The notes beneath the pieces are model-generated. The model ran no database searches and had not been told where the DNA came from. It was given only the letters and a program-made list of their open reading frames with translations. Positions 1 to 7,699 of a stretch of 17,767 nucleotides of DNA are shown here, piece after piece. The stretch covers positions 1 through 17,767 of the forward strand of contig QYQI01000173.1 in NCBI GenBank assembly GCA_007280825.1, in the 5' to 3' direction. The position numbers and the translations under genes were made by a program. This DNA comes from Ignavibacteriales bacterium (GTDB lineage: Bacteria; Bacteroidota; Ignavibacteria; Ignavibacteriales; Melioribacteraceae). Numbering within the stretch: the stretch's first letter is position 1; each line of letters begins with the position of its first letter.

Positions 1-19
1 AGATTATAGGAGATTAAAG

Positions 20-382
20 ATGAAATCAACCGTGAATGAATTCCGCGCTTACCGAAAAGAAATGAATGATAGAATACTGAACTCCGGGTTTCGTGATTAT
101 AATAAATTTTTTGCGTTAGATAATAAAGCTTATATCAACGGGGCATTAAATTCAAAAACAAAAGAACTGATGGGACTTTCTTCTTCAATGGTATTGCGCT
201 GTAATGATTGTATCCTTTATCATATTGATCGTTCGATTGAAGAAGGCGCTACGCAAGAAGAATTATATGAAACATTTAATATTGCATTAATCGTCGGCGG
301 TTCAATTGTAATACCTCACTTGCGATATGCAATTGAAAAGATGGATGAAATATTTGCAGAGAAAAATAAAAATGAAGCGTAA
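20..382 (+). CDS. Carboxymuconolactone decarboxylase (CMD/AhpD-fold) family protein
   Basis: This is a small all-helical CMD-family protein of 120 residues, the usual length for a stand-alone member. The diagnostic stretch is C61-N-D-C64 followed by H68, within a helix that begins after an E/K-rich segment (residues 46-52). This matches the CxxC...H active site of AhpD-like proteins, which act in thiol-based peroxide or disulfide chemistry. The following GA...EE..ET segment (76-86) and the glycine-rich end of the last helix also fit the family. The start is supported by a GGAG at positions 9-12, seven bases upstream. Its last 11 bases overlap the start of the amidohydrolase gene, so the two are probably translated together. 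The substrate cannot be told from sequence. The CxxC favours a redox role over true carboxymuconolactone decarboxylation. Confidence 0.85.
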   Translation: MKSTVNEFRAYRKEMNDRILNSGFRDYNKFFALDNKAYINGALNSKTKELMGLSSSMVLRCNDCILYHIDRSIEEGATQEELYETFNIALIVGGSIVIPHLRYAIEKMDEIFAEKNKNEA

Positions 383-1718
383 ACTTTTAATACCAAAACA
401 AATAATTACTGTTAATTCAAAAAATGAAATTCTTCATAACAATGCGGTTGAAATAGTTAAGGGAAAGATTGAAAGAATTGTTTCACTTAAAGATTTTAAA
501 TCATCAGAATATGATGGGGATATTTTAGATTACCGTAATTACACACTCATTCCAGGATTCATCCAAACTCATATTCATCTTTGCCAAACATTATTCAGAG
601 GATTGGCAGACGATCTTGAATTATTGGATTGGCTGCAAAGAAGAATTTTTCCTTACGAAAATTCTCACACAAAAAAATCTTTACGCGCATCAGTTCGATT
701 AGGTCTGCATGATCTTCTAACCGGCGGTACTACAACATTACTCGATATGGGCACTCTTCACCATCAAGAAGTAATTTTTGAAGAGCTGATTGCTTCAGGC
801 ATTCGTGCATTTGCAGGTAACTGTATGATGGATAAGAATGAATTGTATCCTACATTTTGTGAAACCACAGATTGGAATCTTAAATCAACTTTTGATTGGG
901 CAAAGTCATTTCATAACTCAAACAATGGTAAAGTGAAATTTGGATTCGCTCCGCGTTTTGTTTTATCATGTTCTGAAAAACTTCTTAAAGAAACAAAAGA
1001 GATGATGGAAGATTTTTCCGGTTCAGTATTCCATACTCACTCTTCGGAAAATAAATCTGAAATTGAAACCGTTAAACGAATGACCGGAAAAGAAAATGTA
1101 GAATATTTTGAATCAATTGGAATTCTTGACGAAAATACTATTCTGGTTCATTGTGTACATTTGAATGACAATGAAGTAAAGACATTAAGAACAAATTCAG
1201 TTAGGGTTGCACATTGTCCATCTTCAAATCTAAAACTTGGCTCCGGTATTGCAAACATTCCACGCTACATCAAAGAAGGAATATCTGTTTCACTTGGTGC
1301 AGACGGCGCTCCTTGCAATAATGGATTAAGTATATTCAACGAGATGCGGCTTGCTGCATTGATCCAGAAGCCGATTCACGGTTCAACAGTGATGGATGCT
1401 TTAACAGTTTTCCGACTCGCTACAATTGAAGGTGCTAAAGCTCTCCATATAGAAAAAGAGGTGGGAAGTATAGAAGCTGGAAAGAAAGCTGATTTGGTTT
1501 TACTTGATCTCGAAAAAGCAGATCAACCTTTGCAGCTTGACGATGAAAAGATTTATTCAAGCATTGTTTATTCTGCTACAAAGGAGAATGTAAGATCGGT
1601 TATGATTGATGGTAAGTTAGTGATGGATGCTGGAAGATGTTTGATGTTTGATGAGGATGAATTGATTAAGAATGGTAAAAATGAATTACAACAATTATTA
1701 AAGCGAGTCCACGTTTGA
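372..1718 (+). CDS. Amidohydrolase, MtaD/SsnA/TrzA-type deaminase-like
   Basis: This is a 448-residue metal-dependent hydrolase of the amidohydrolase superfamily, in the branch that holds 5'-methylthioadenosine/S-adenosylhomocysteine deaminase, SsnA and the triazine hydrolases. Visible motifs are PGFIQTHIHLCQ (H67 and H69, metal ligands), HTHSSE (H223 metal ligand and E226 catalytic), VHCVHL (H260/H263), AHCPSSN (280-286) and LGADGAPCNN (D311, metal ligand). The C-terminal GSIEAGKKADLVLLDL strand is the typical end of the small beta domain. The reading frame is open back to an ATG at 327, but that adds a basic tail not seen in the family. I therefore chose the ATG at 372, which overlaps the upstream stop by 11 bases. 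The substrate is uncertain: an adenosine-like nucleoside or another aminated heterocycle is likeliest. The next gene, rdgB, overlaps by three bases. Confidence 0.85.
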   Translation: MKRKLLIPKQIITVNSKNEILHNNAVEIVKGKIERIVSLKDFKSSEYDGDILDYRNYTLIPGFIQTHIHLCQTLFRGLADDLELLDWLQRRIFPYENSHTKKSLRASVRLGLHDLLTGGTTTLLDMGTLHHQEVIFEELIASGIRAFAGNCMMDKNELYPTFCETTDWNLKSTFDWAKSFHNSNNGKVKFGFAPRFVLSCSEKLLKETKEMMEDFSGSVFHTHSSENKSEIETVKRMTGKENVEYFESIGILDENTILVHCVHLNDNEVKTLRTNSVRVAHCPSSNLKLGSGIANIPRYIKEGISVSLGADGAPCNNGLSIFNEMRLAALIQKPIHGSTVMDALTVFRLATIEGAKALHIEKEVGSIEAGKKADLVLLDLEKADQPLQLDDEKIYSSIVYSATKENVRSVMIDGKLVMDAGRCLMFDEDELIKNGKNELQQLLKRVHV

Positions 1719-2305
1719 AAATAATCTTCGCTACACAGAACAAAGGTAAAGCAAATGAAGTTAAAGCGATCTTCACCAATACACCCATTGAAATAATTTC
1801 TCTTTATGATCTTGGAAACAATATTGATATAGAAGAACACGGATCAACTTTTAGTGAGAATGCTTTCATAAAAGCTAAAGCTGTTTATGAAATCTATAAA
1901 GAACCGGTTTTAGCAGATGATTCCGGACTTTCAATTGATCAATTAAATGGTCGGCCTGGTGTTTATTCGGCAAGATATGCAGGAGAAAATTGTACTTACG
2001 AGGATAACAACTTAAAAGTTATTGATGAACTGAAAGAATTTCCCGAACCGCATAAAGCAAAATTTATTAGTTGTGCAGTTTTTTACTATGACAAAAATAA
2101 AATAGAAGTATTTGGTGAATTGCACGGACGAATAATAATGGACCAACGCGGGACGAATGGTTTTGGTTATGATCCGATTTTTATTCCGGATGGATATGAT
2201 AAAACAATTTCCGAATTTGAATTCGAAGAGAAAAATAAAATCAGTCATCGCGCAAAGTCTTTCAACGTTCTAAAAGAAAAACTATTAGATTTTTATTTCG
2301 GTTGA
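1715..2305 (+). CDS. rdgB: RdgB/HAM1 family XTP/dITP diphosphatase
   Basis: This is a 196-residue non-canonical purine NTP pyrophosphatase, which hydrolyses XTP and (d)ITP to monophosphates and so keeps deaminated purines out of DNA and RNA. The N-terminus FATQNKGKANEVK (residues 5-17) is the family's nucleotide-binding signature (T/S-x-N-x-GK-x-x-E). ADDSGL (66-71) carries the metal-binding and catalytic Asp pair, NGRPGVYSARYAG (76-88) follows, and GTNGFGYDPIF near residue 150 plus SHRAKS near 178 complete the set. The start is a TTG that shares bases with the TGA of the amidohydrolase gene (TTGA, 1715-1718). It is fixed by the family motif, which leaves no room for a later start. Neighbourhood and overlap indicate one transcript with the two genes upstream. 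Length and motifs are normal. Confidence 0.95.
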   Translation: MKIIFATQNKGKANEVKAIFTNTPIEIISLYDLGNNIDIEEHGSTFSENAFIKAKAVYEIYKEPVLADDSGLSIDQLNGRPGVYSARYAGENCTYEDNNLKVIDELKEFPEPHKAKFISCAVFYYDKNKIEVFGELHGRIIMDQRGTNGFGYDPIFIPDGYDKTISEFEFEEKNKISHRAKSFNVLKEKLLDFYFG

Positions 2306-2384
2306 TATTTGTTCAAACTATTCATTTATTTATAAAGTTGATGTTACATACTGTTACTTCCATTAATAAATGAGGTTGTTCTAA

Positions 2385-3581
2385 ATGGAATGGATCCTAC
2401 TAATATTATGGCTTTCCATAATTAATGGGGCTTTAGGCGGCCAATATGTTCTTAACTGGATGGGGAACCAGCAAAGATTTGTTGGCAACCAGCCGGTAGG
2501 TGTTTCTCCTGGTGTAATGACTTGGTGGAGAGAACTTTCAAAATTAGTTTGGGCTTTGATTGCAGTTAGTGTAGAAGTTATTCGCGGCAAAAAAATAAAA
2601 TATTTATGGCCCGGAATTATTTCTATGATTACAATTTCTATCTGTGCATTTACAGGCGTAATTGAAAACATCGGATTCTTTTATTTACCAAGATATTATT
2701 CTCCTCACCTCTTTGCGCCTTATGTAAATATTTATTTAGCGCTCCTTCCGTTTTTTGGAAAGTTTCTTTTCAATGCACCTATCAGAAAAGCACATTGGAT
2801 TGGAATACTGTTAGTCATAACCGGTTTAACGATTCCATATCTTCCACGTATTTTGGGAGGAGTTGTTGACCCGAAGTCGGTTCTTGATGGATCTGCGATT
2901 ATTTGGATAATCATAATTAATTGTTGCCTATTCTCTCAACAAATTCTTAATAATAAAACTGTTCAGACCGCATTGAAGGGAGTGGGGCCAAATGCACTAG
3001 TCGTATGGCGTGAGATATGGAAAATGATATTTATTACATCTGCATTATTTATTATTCCTTTAATTGGTGAATTGATGAATGCAAATATTCCTAATCATAT
3101 AAAAGCAAATACTTTTGAGACAAGAGTATTAGCAAAGATAGATACAGAAAAAAAAGAATATCTTTTAAAATACTATGTTGAAAAAGATGGTTCATATACT
3201 CAAGAAGAAAATCTTGATGAAGCAACGAGAGACAATATTAAAAAAATATTTGCAGCCACAGAGTATCACAGATTCTTTTCTTTATTTCAAGGAAATATAA
3301 TTCCTAAAAATTGGTGGCCGATATTGTTTGTAGTGTTAGCTGGACTGACAGGGTATATCTACAGTTTTGGATTTTTCAAACTTGCACGCTTCTCCGCACA
3401 TTTTTGGGTTCCTTATACCAATGTGTATTTAGCAATTATACCATTTGTAATGTTCTTGTTTGGCCAAAATGTAACGATCTATCAGATCATCGGAGCTGTT
3501 ATTACAACTGCCGGATTGATGGTGGGCGTTTCTGATTATAAAAAGAATAAAATTGAAGAGATAGAGAAAAAGTATAAGTGA
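2385..3581 (+). CDS. DMT/EamA-like multi-spanning membrane protein with soluble insertion
   Basis: This is a 398-residue integral membrane protein built as two related halves, as in the drug/metabolite transporter superfamily. The halves share a tryptophan-rich motif (TWWRE at 46-50 and VVWRE at 206-210). They also share a second element: a GFF-x-LPRYYSPHLFAPYVNIYLA stretch around 97-119 matches GFF-x-LARFSAHFWVPYTNVYLA around 329-350. Both second elements end in P-F and a predicted helix. About 80 hydrophilic, charged residues (around 228-308) interrupt the second half, which is unusual for EamA proteins and lengthens it beyond the usual roughly 300 residues. A GAGG at 2372-2375 precedes the ATG by nine bases. 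The substrate is unknown. The gene stands apart from rdgB by 79 bases and converges on ubiE/menG, so it may be a single-gene transcript. Confidence 0.7.
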   Translation: MEWILLILWLSIINGALGGQYVLNWMGNQQRFVGNQPVGVSPGVMTWWRELSKLVWALIAVSVEVIRGKKIKYLWPGIISMITISICAFTGVIENIGFFYLPRYYSPHLFAPYVNIYLALLPFFGKFLFNAPIRKAHWIGILLVITGLTIPYLPRILGGVVDPKSVLDGSAIIWIIIINCCLFSQQILNNKTVQTALKGVGPNALVVWREIWKMIFITSALFIIPLIGELMNANIPNHIKANTFETRVLAKIDTEKKEYLLKYYVEKDGSYTQEENLDEATRDNIKKIFAATEYHRFFSLFQGNIIPKNWWPILFVVLAGLTGYIYSFGFFKLARFSAHFWVPYTNVYLAIIPFVMFLFGQNVTIYQIIGAVITTAGLMVGVSDYKKNKIEEIEKKYK

Positions 3582-3620
3582 AAATAGTTCTTGTTTTTGT
3601 GTTGTAAAAGAGAAGTTGAA

Positions 3621-4310
3621 TTATTTTTCTGCTATTACTATTTGCACTAGTCCAAATGTAAGTGAATATTTTTCAACTTTGGAGAAACCACATTCATCAA
3701 AAAGTTTTACAATATCTACCTTCTTATCGAATTCGCCAACCGATTCCGGCAAATAAGTATATGCTTCTTTGTCTTGGGAGATCAATCTTCCGATAAATGG
3801 CAAGACTTTGTTAAAGTAAAATAAATAGAAATTTCTTACAAGTGGATTCGAAGGAAGACGGAACTCGAGAACTGTAACTTTTCCGTTTGCAGAAAGAATT
3901 CGATGGAAAGATTTAAATGCTTGAGGGATATCGTAAAAATTACGCACACCAAACGCTACAGTAATATTTGTAAACGTATTATTCTTAAATGGTAAATGTT
4001 CTGCTACTGTTTCAACTGCTTTGCCGTTGATCCAATCAACTTTTTTGTTGAAGAGTAAAAGCATATTGAATGAAAGATCAGCACCAAAGATCTTTTCCAC
4101 ACCCAATTTTTTTGCAGTGATTGCAAAATCGCCGGTACCGCAAGCAATATCCAGCAATTTAGATTCGGATGACATCCCGGAAAGTTTGATCGCCTTTTTA
4201 CGCCAGTAAAAATCAACTCCTGCACTTAAGAAATGATTTAGGAAATCATATCTGTAAGAAATAGAATCAAAAATCCTTCTAACCTGAGATTTTTTATTTA
4301 CGTCTTCCAT
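3621..4310 (-). CDS. ubiE: UbiE/MenG (COQ5 family) demethylmenaquinone methyltransferase
   Basis: This is a 229-residue SAM-dependent methyltransferase that would carry out the C-methylation of demethylmenaquinone, the last step of menaquinone synthesis. No ubiquinone genes are visible, so MenG is the likelier role. The sequence shows the family opening VRRIFDSISYRYDFLN (10-25), SAM motif I LLDIACGTGD (52-61), AEHLPF (103-108), VAFGVRNF (118-125), KVTVLEF (144-150) and YTYLPESV (184-191). All lie at the expected spacing. The C-terminal LTFGLVQIVIAEK replaces the more common LTGG(I/V) ending. The ATG at 4310 gives the family's normal N-terminus. It faces the next gene's start across 49 bases, a divergent arrangement that probably holds both promoters, though I see no clear consensus there. 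Confidence 0.95.
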   Translation of the reverse strand: MEDVNKKSQVRRIFDSISYRYDFLNHFLSAGVDFYWRKKAIKLSGMSSESKLLDIACGTGDFAITAKKLGVEKIFGADLSFNMLLLFNKKVDWINGKAVETVAEHLPFKNNTFTNITVAFGVRNFYDIPQAFKSFHRILSANGKVTVLEFRLPSNPLVRNFYLFYFNKVLPFIGRLISQDKEAYTYLPESVGEFDKKVDIVKLFDECGFSKVEKYSLTFGLVQIVIAEK

Positions 4311-4359
4311 CTTTCCTAACTAATTGGTAATTTTTCCGGTGTATTAACAAGGCAAATTT

Positions 4360-4680
4360 ATGGATAAATATTTAAAAGCATTAAAACAAAATGTATGTTC
4401 AATATGCGTTGACTCCAACGAAAAGGGCGGCTGCACATTAAATGAAAAAGAATCATGTGCTGTTGAATTATTCCTACCACAGATTTTAGATGTAATTCAT
4501 AGTACGGATTCAGATAATATGCAGGAGATTCATCAAAAATTGAAAAATACTGTTTGTGTTGAATGCCGTGCTCAGGAAAACGGTAATTGTTATTTGCGGG
4601 AGGATGCCAACTGTTCTTTAGATAGATATTTTTGGCCAATAATTGAAATAATCCAAAAAGTCGACGCCGGAAAAATATAA
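4360..4680 (+). CDS. Small protein with duplicated four-cysteine motif, function unknown
   Basis: I do not recognise a named family. The 106-residue product contains two copies of the same unit. Copy 1 has C13-x2-C16-x8-C25-x7-C33, followed by an acidic/hydrophobic helix (LFLPQILDVI). Copy 2 has C66-x2-C69-x7-C77-x7-C85, followed by the matching helix (RYFWPIIEII). Each copy is introduced by a short K-rich helix ending N-x-V-C or T-V-C. Eight conserved cysteines in two sets of four suggest two structural zinc sites or an iron-sulfur cluster. That is an inference from spacing only. No signal peptide or membrane segment is seen, so it should be cytoplasmic. AAGG at 4349-4352 precedes the ATG by seven bases. 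The reverse strand is also open here but lacks any such internal logic. The gene is divergent from ubiE. Confidence 0.75.
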   Translation: MDKYLKALKQNVCSICVDSNEKGGCTLNEKESCAVELFLPQILDVIHSTDSDNMQEIHQKLKNTVCVECRAQENGNCYLREDANCSLDRYFWPIIEIIQKVDAGKI

Positions 4681-4693
4681 ACTTTTGCTTTTA

Positions 4694-4754
4694 ATCATGA
4701 TCTTGCCCGTGCTCATTAAGATTGATCATGAACAAGAGTAAGATCATGATCAAG
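4694..4754. repeat. Cluster of GATCATGA repeats forming an inverted repeat at a convergent junction
   Basis: Between the ends of the cysteine-motif gene and the PAP2 gene, ATCATGATCTT (4694-4704) and its exact reverse complement AAGATCATGAT (4740-4750) could form an 11-bp stem with a 35-base loop. A third copy of the core lies inside the loop: GATCATGAACAAG (4724-4736) repeats as GATCATGATCAAG (4742-4754), 12 of 13 identical. GATCATGATC (4742-4751) is itself palindromic. The right arm covers the stop codon of the PAP2 gene. The position suits a two-way transcription end, but there is no long T run directly after either arm. A protein-binding repeat is equally possible. Confidence 0.45.
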
Positions 4755-5682
4755 AAATATTTTCTTTTGTTCCTATAAACCAATTGTAAATATATTTTCC
4801 ACTCCACAAAGTAAAAATCATAAAGAATAATCCGCCTATTAAATCTACTACGTAATGATATCTTAGATAGACTGTTGCAAATATTAACAGAGAACCGATA
4901 ATAATGAAAAACCATTTCAATTTACTTCCGAATTTTACAGATAGAAACATAACCAGCAGTGTCATTTGTGTATGTCCGCTTGGAAAAGCATCGCGCTGAA
5001 CAAACATGGCTGGATTAATTGTACCTCTCGGAATTGATTCTCCGCTGTTTACAATCTCCCGTAAAATATCGGTAATAAATAATCCGGGAAGTTCGATGTT
5101 GTTCATTTCAAAATTGTGTAAAGTAAATCGCGGACCAATGGCTGGGACCAAAATGTATCCTATGAAAGACAGAACGAATCCATAAACTATTATGAAAGCT
5201 GAGTAATTAAATTCTTCGGACTTTTTTTGCCGGATTAAGTCTATACCAAGAATAACAGGAAGAAAAAAGAATGTCCCGTAAACAATTTGTAGAAGTTCAG
5301 TAAGAATCGGGTTTGCAATTTGATAGAGAGCAATAGTCGGATCAGCTCTAAAAATAAGTCGGTCAATCAGAATTAGTACATCGTCATAAATAATTCCACG
5401 GATTGGATCTATCATTCCATATAATTCTTTGAAAAAAATAAATATGAGAGGAACCAAATACCAAAAATGGAGCTGCTTCCATACAAAGCTCTCTTTTTTT
5501 AGTTCTTGTTGGACAGTAATCAGTATGAATGAAATGATTGATATATTCAGCATAATATGAATATGCCATAATGCAACTTTTTGAAGGAAGATTAAATTTA
5601 AGAGAGAAAGAAAAACACAAAAGACGATAACAATAAAATCTACAGGTAATAAATTTTTAATAGACGATTTAATGAAGTTCAT
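4750..5682 (-). CDS. PAP2-superfamily membrane protein (Aur1/IPC-synthase-like branch)
   Basis: This is a 310-residue membrane phosphatase or phosphotransferase with roughly six hydrophobic helices. Motif 2 is intact as PSGHTQMT (234-241, catalytic-type H237). Motif 3 reads YLRYHYVVD (272-280), with H276 and D280 in the HxxxD spacing. Motif 1 is reduced to VPAIGPRF (179-186) in place of the K-x6-RP of classical PAP2 enzymes. The YLRYHYVVD form, with no SR six residues before the histidine, resembles the Aur1/inositol-phosphorylceramide-synthase-like branch (PAP2_3). A lipid head-group transferase or lipid phosphatase is therefore plausible, with the active site on the outer face of the membrane. 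It lies 19 bases downstream of ksgA on the same strand and is probably co-transcribed. The exact substrate is unknown. Confidence 0.85.
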   Translation of the reverse strand: MNFIKSSIKNLLPVDFIVIVFCVFLSLLNLIFLQKVALWHIHIMLNISIISFILITVQQELKKESFVWKQLHFWYLVPLIFIFFKELYGMIDPIRGIIYDDVLILIDRLIFRADPTIALYQIANPILTELLQIVYGTFFFLPVILGIDLIRQKKSEEFNYSAFIIVYGFVLSFIGYILVPAIGPRFTLHNFEMNNIELPGLFITDILREIVNSGESIPRGTINPAMFVQRDAFPSGHTQMTLLVMFLSVKFGSKLKWFFIIIGSLLIFATVYLRYHYVVDLIGGLFFMIFTLWSGKYIYNWFIGTKENIS

Positions 5683-5701
5683 GTTTTTAGAATGATTAAT
5701 T

Positions 5702-6490
5702 CTATCTCAGTTTATATTGATAATTCTTTATGATTTGTGTCAGTTCGGCAAACTCCATAATTGTTAATTCCTCAGCACGACGCGACAAATCAAAATCACA
5801 CCCTTCGAACACGATATCTGAAAAAATACTATTGCCGAGAGAATTTTTTAATTTCTTGCGTCTGTTCCCAAATGCTGCTTTTACAACTTGAATAAAAAGT
5901 CTATCATCAACGTCACTTGAAAGTTCCTTTGTAAAATTAAGATGGATTATAGCTGATTCAACTTTAGGTCTAGGATAAAAAACATTCGGAGAAATCTTAA
6001 AACACAATTTAGTTTCAGCAAAATAGTTTAGAAGCACACCAAGTATTCCGTAATCATCACTATTTTCTTTAGCGGTTATTCTTTTTGCAACTTCTAACTG
6101 AACCATTAGCATTGCATCAGAAACCAGAGAACGATTCTCGATCAGCTTAAATAATATTGGTGAAGTAATGTTGTAAGGAATATTGCCGATGACCCTTAAG
6201 GGAATATCAGTGGCGAAAGAATTTAAATCCAATTTTAAAAAATCTTGATTGATCACAGTTGCTGCCGGAAACCCTAAAGCTAAACTCTCTACGACTCTTT
6301 TATCTATTTCAATAGCATAAAGTTTCTTGACTGAATTCATCAACTCGGTTGTTAAGGCACCGGTACCGGGACCGATTTCGATAACTATATCAGTTTTTTG
6401 CGGATTGAATTCCCGAACAATTTTTTGAATGATGTTCTTATCAACTAAATAATTTTGTCCAAACCGCTTTAATGGTTGTAATCTTGACAT
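5702..6490 (-). CDS. ksgA: KsgA/RsmA 16S rRNA dimethyladenosine transferase
   Basis: This 262-residue enzyme dimethylates two adjacent adenosines near the 3' end of 16S rRNA during small-subunit maturation. All family motifs are present in order: RFGQNYLVD (9-17), EIGPGTGALT (38-47, SAM motif I), YAIEID (58-63, ribose-binding acidic residue), NIPYNITSP (103-111, motif IV that contacts the target adenine), FYPRPKVESA (171-180) and FGNRRKKLKNSL (207-218). The C-terminal RRAEELTIMEFAEL segment (237-250) is the usual last helix. Length and start (ATG, complement of 6488-6490) are typical. It is the first gene of a two-gene minus-strand unit with the PAP2 gene. It diverges from the GT2 gene across 92 bases. 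Confidence 0.97.
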   Translation of the reverse strand: MSRLQPLKRFGQNYLVDKNIIQKIVREFNPQKTDIVIEIGPGTGALTTELMNSVKKLYAIEIDKRVVESLALGFPAATVINQDFLKLDLNSFATDIPLRVIGNIPYNITSPILFKLIENRSLVSDAMLMVQLEVAKRITAKENSDDYGILGVLLNYFAETKLCFKISPNVFYPRPKVESAIIHLNFTKELSSDVDDRLFIQVVKAAFGNRRKKLKNSLGNSIFSDIVFEGCDFDLSRRAEELTIMEFAELTQIIKNYQYKLR

Positions 6491-6582
6491 TAACTTTTTG
6501 TTAAAATTGAAATTTACATGTGCAATATAAATTTCTTCGCTTTAACTTATATCTATGATTTTACTTTTAAAGGTGAATTAAG

Positions 6583-7677
6583 TTGCTGTTCGAAATCATA
6601 TTCTTAATCGGTCTTTCGTTCTATTTTATCCAACTTGTGATATTTACTATTGGGGCTGGTAAGAAGTATCATAAAATACCGGAAGATAAATATCCATCAG
6701 CGACTGTAATTGTAGCAGCTCGTAATGAGGAAAATAATATTCACGATTGTCTGCAGTCTTTAGATAATCTTATCTATCCGAATGGAAAGCTTGAAATAAT
6801 TATTATGAATGATCATTCTACTGATTCAACCGGAGCGATCATTGAATCTTTTATAAAAGATAAATCAAAATTCAGATGTATTGTTCCCCACGAATCGATC
6901 GGTTCATTAAAAGGGAAGACTAATGCGTTAGCAAATGCAATTAAAATGTCGCATGGAGAAATTATACTTACTACAGATGCAGATTGTATTGTATCTCATG
7001 ATTGGGCAAAAACTCATGCATCTTATTACCAAGATAATGTCGGTTTTGTCGGCGGTTTTACAACTCAACAAGATCAAAACTCGTTTGCCGGTATGCAGGC
7101 AATTGATTTTGTTTATCTTCTAACAGTTGCTGCAGGATCAATAAACCTTGGTAAGCCCTTGAGTTGTATCGGAAACAATATGTCTTACAGGAAAAGTGTT
7201 TACAATGAAGTTGGTGGTTATGAAGGATTGTCTTTTTCAGTTACTGAAGATTTTAATTTATTAATGGCAATTCATGATCTTAAAAAAAATAAAATAATTT
7301 ATCCGCTTGATGTCGGTGCATTAGTTACATCGAAAGCTTGTCCTGATTGGAAAACTTTATATTGGCAAAAGAAACGTTGGGGCGTTGGCGGAATGAAGAG
7401 TGACCTGATCGGATATTCTGTAATGGCTTGGGGATATATCGTTCATGGTGCAATGCTTTTACTTCCTTTCTTTTTCTCAATGGCGGGTTTATATTTTAGC
7501 ATCTTTAAAATATGCGTTGATTATTTTTTCGTTAGACCTGTATTTTATAAATTAAATCTAAGGATGAAATTTTCTCACTTCATTGCATTTGAAATTTATT
7601 TTATCATTTACGTCTTAGTACTTCCATTTATAGTTCTTCTTAATCGAAAAGTAAAATGGAAAGGAAGAACATTCTAA
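6583..7677 (+). CDS. Membrane-associated family 2 glycosyltransferase
   Basis: This is a 364-residue GT2 enzyme with a hydrophobic N-terminal helix (about 3-25), a cytoplasmic GT-A domain and two to three C-terminal helices (about 280-355). Catalytic landmarks are VIVAARNEENNI (42-53, donor-binding start of the fold), IIIMNDHSTDST (72-83), TDADC (131-135, the metal-binding DxD), SVTEDFNL (219-226, with the catalytic-base ED) and QKKRWGVGG (262-270, the Q-x-x-RW of processive-type GT2 enzymes). It probably transfers a sugar to a lipid or polysaccharide acceptor at the inner membrane. The start is TTG at 6583, with AAAGG at 6569-6573 upstream, and I see no in-frame ATG that fits better. It is the first gene of a three-gene unit with a DUF1207-like barrel and a site-2 protease. 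Confidence 0.9.
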   Translation: MLFEIIFLIGLSFYFIQLVIFTIGAGKKYHKIPEDKYPSATVIVAARNEENNIHDCLQSLDNLIYPNGKLEIIIMNDHSTDSTGAIIESFIKDKSKFRCIVPHESIGSLKGKTNALANAIKMSHGEIILTTDADCIVSHDWAKTHASYYQDNVGFVGGFTTQQDQNSFAGMQAIDFVYLLTVAAGSINLGKPLSCIGNNMSYRKSVYNEVGGYEGLSFSVTEDFNLLMAIHDLKKNKIIYPLDVGALVTSKACPDWKTLYWQKKRWGVGGMKSDLIGYSVMAWGYIVHGAMLLLPFFFSMAGLYFSIFKICVDYFFVRPVFYKLNLRMKFSHFIAFEIYFIIYVLVLPFIVLLNRKVKWKGRTF

Positions 7678-7699
7678 ATTATTAGCGGATAAATACATT

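Noticed and set aside
327..371. Upstream ATG for the amidohydrolase
   Set aside because: It lies well inside the CMD gene and adds a basic tail not seen in the family. The ATG at 372 begins right at the first strand of the domain.
4358..4639. Open frame on the minus strand opposite the cysteine-motif gene
   Set aside because: The plus-strand product shows a clear internal duplication of cysteine modules. The reverse product has no such logic and no plausible start signal.
6491..6582. Promoters in the divergent ksgA/GT2 gap
   Set aside because: TTGAAA, TATAAA and TAAATTTC elements occur but at wrong spacing for either sigma-70 or Bacteroidota consensus, so no call was made.
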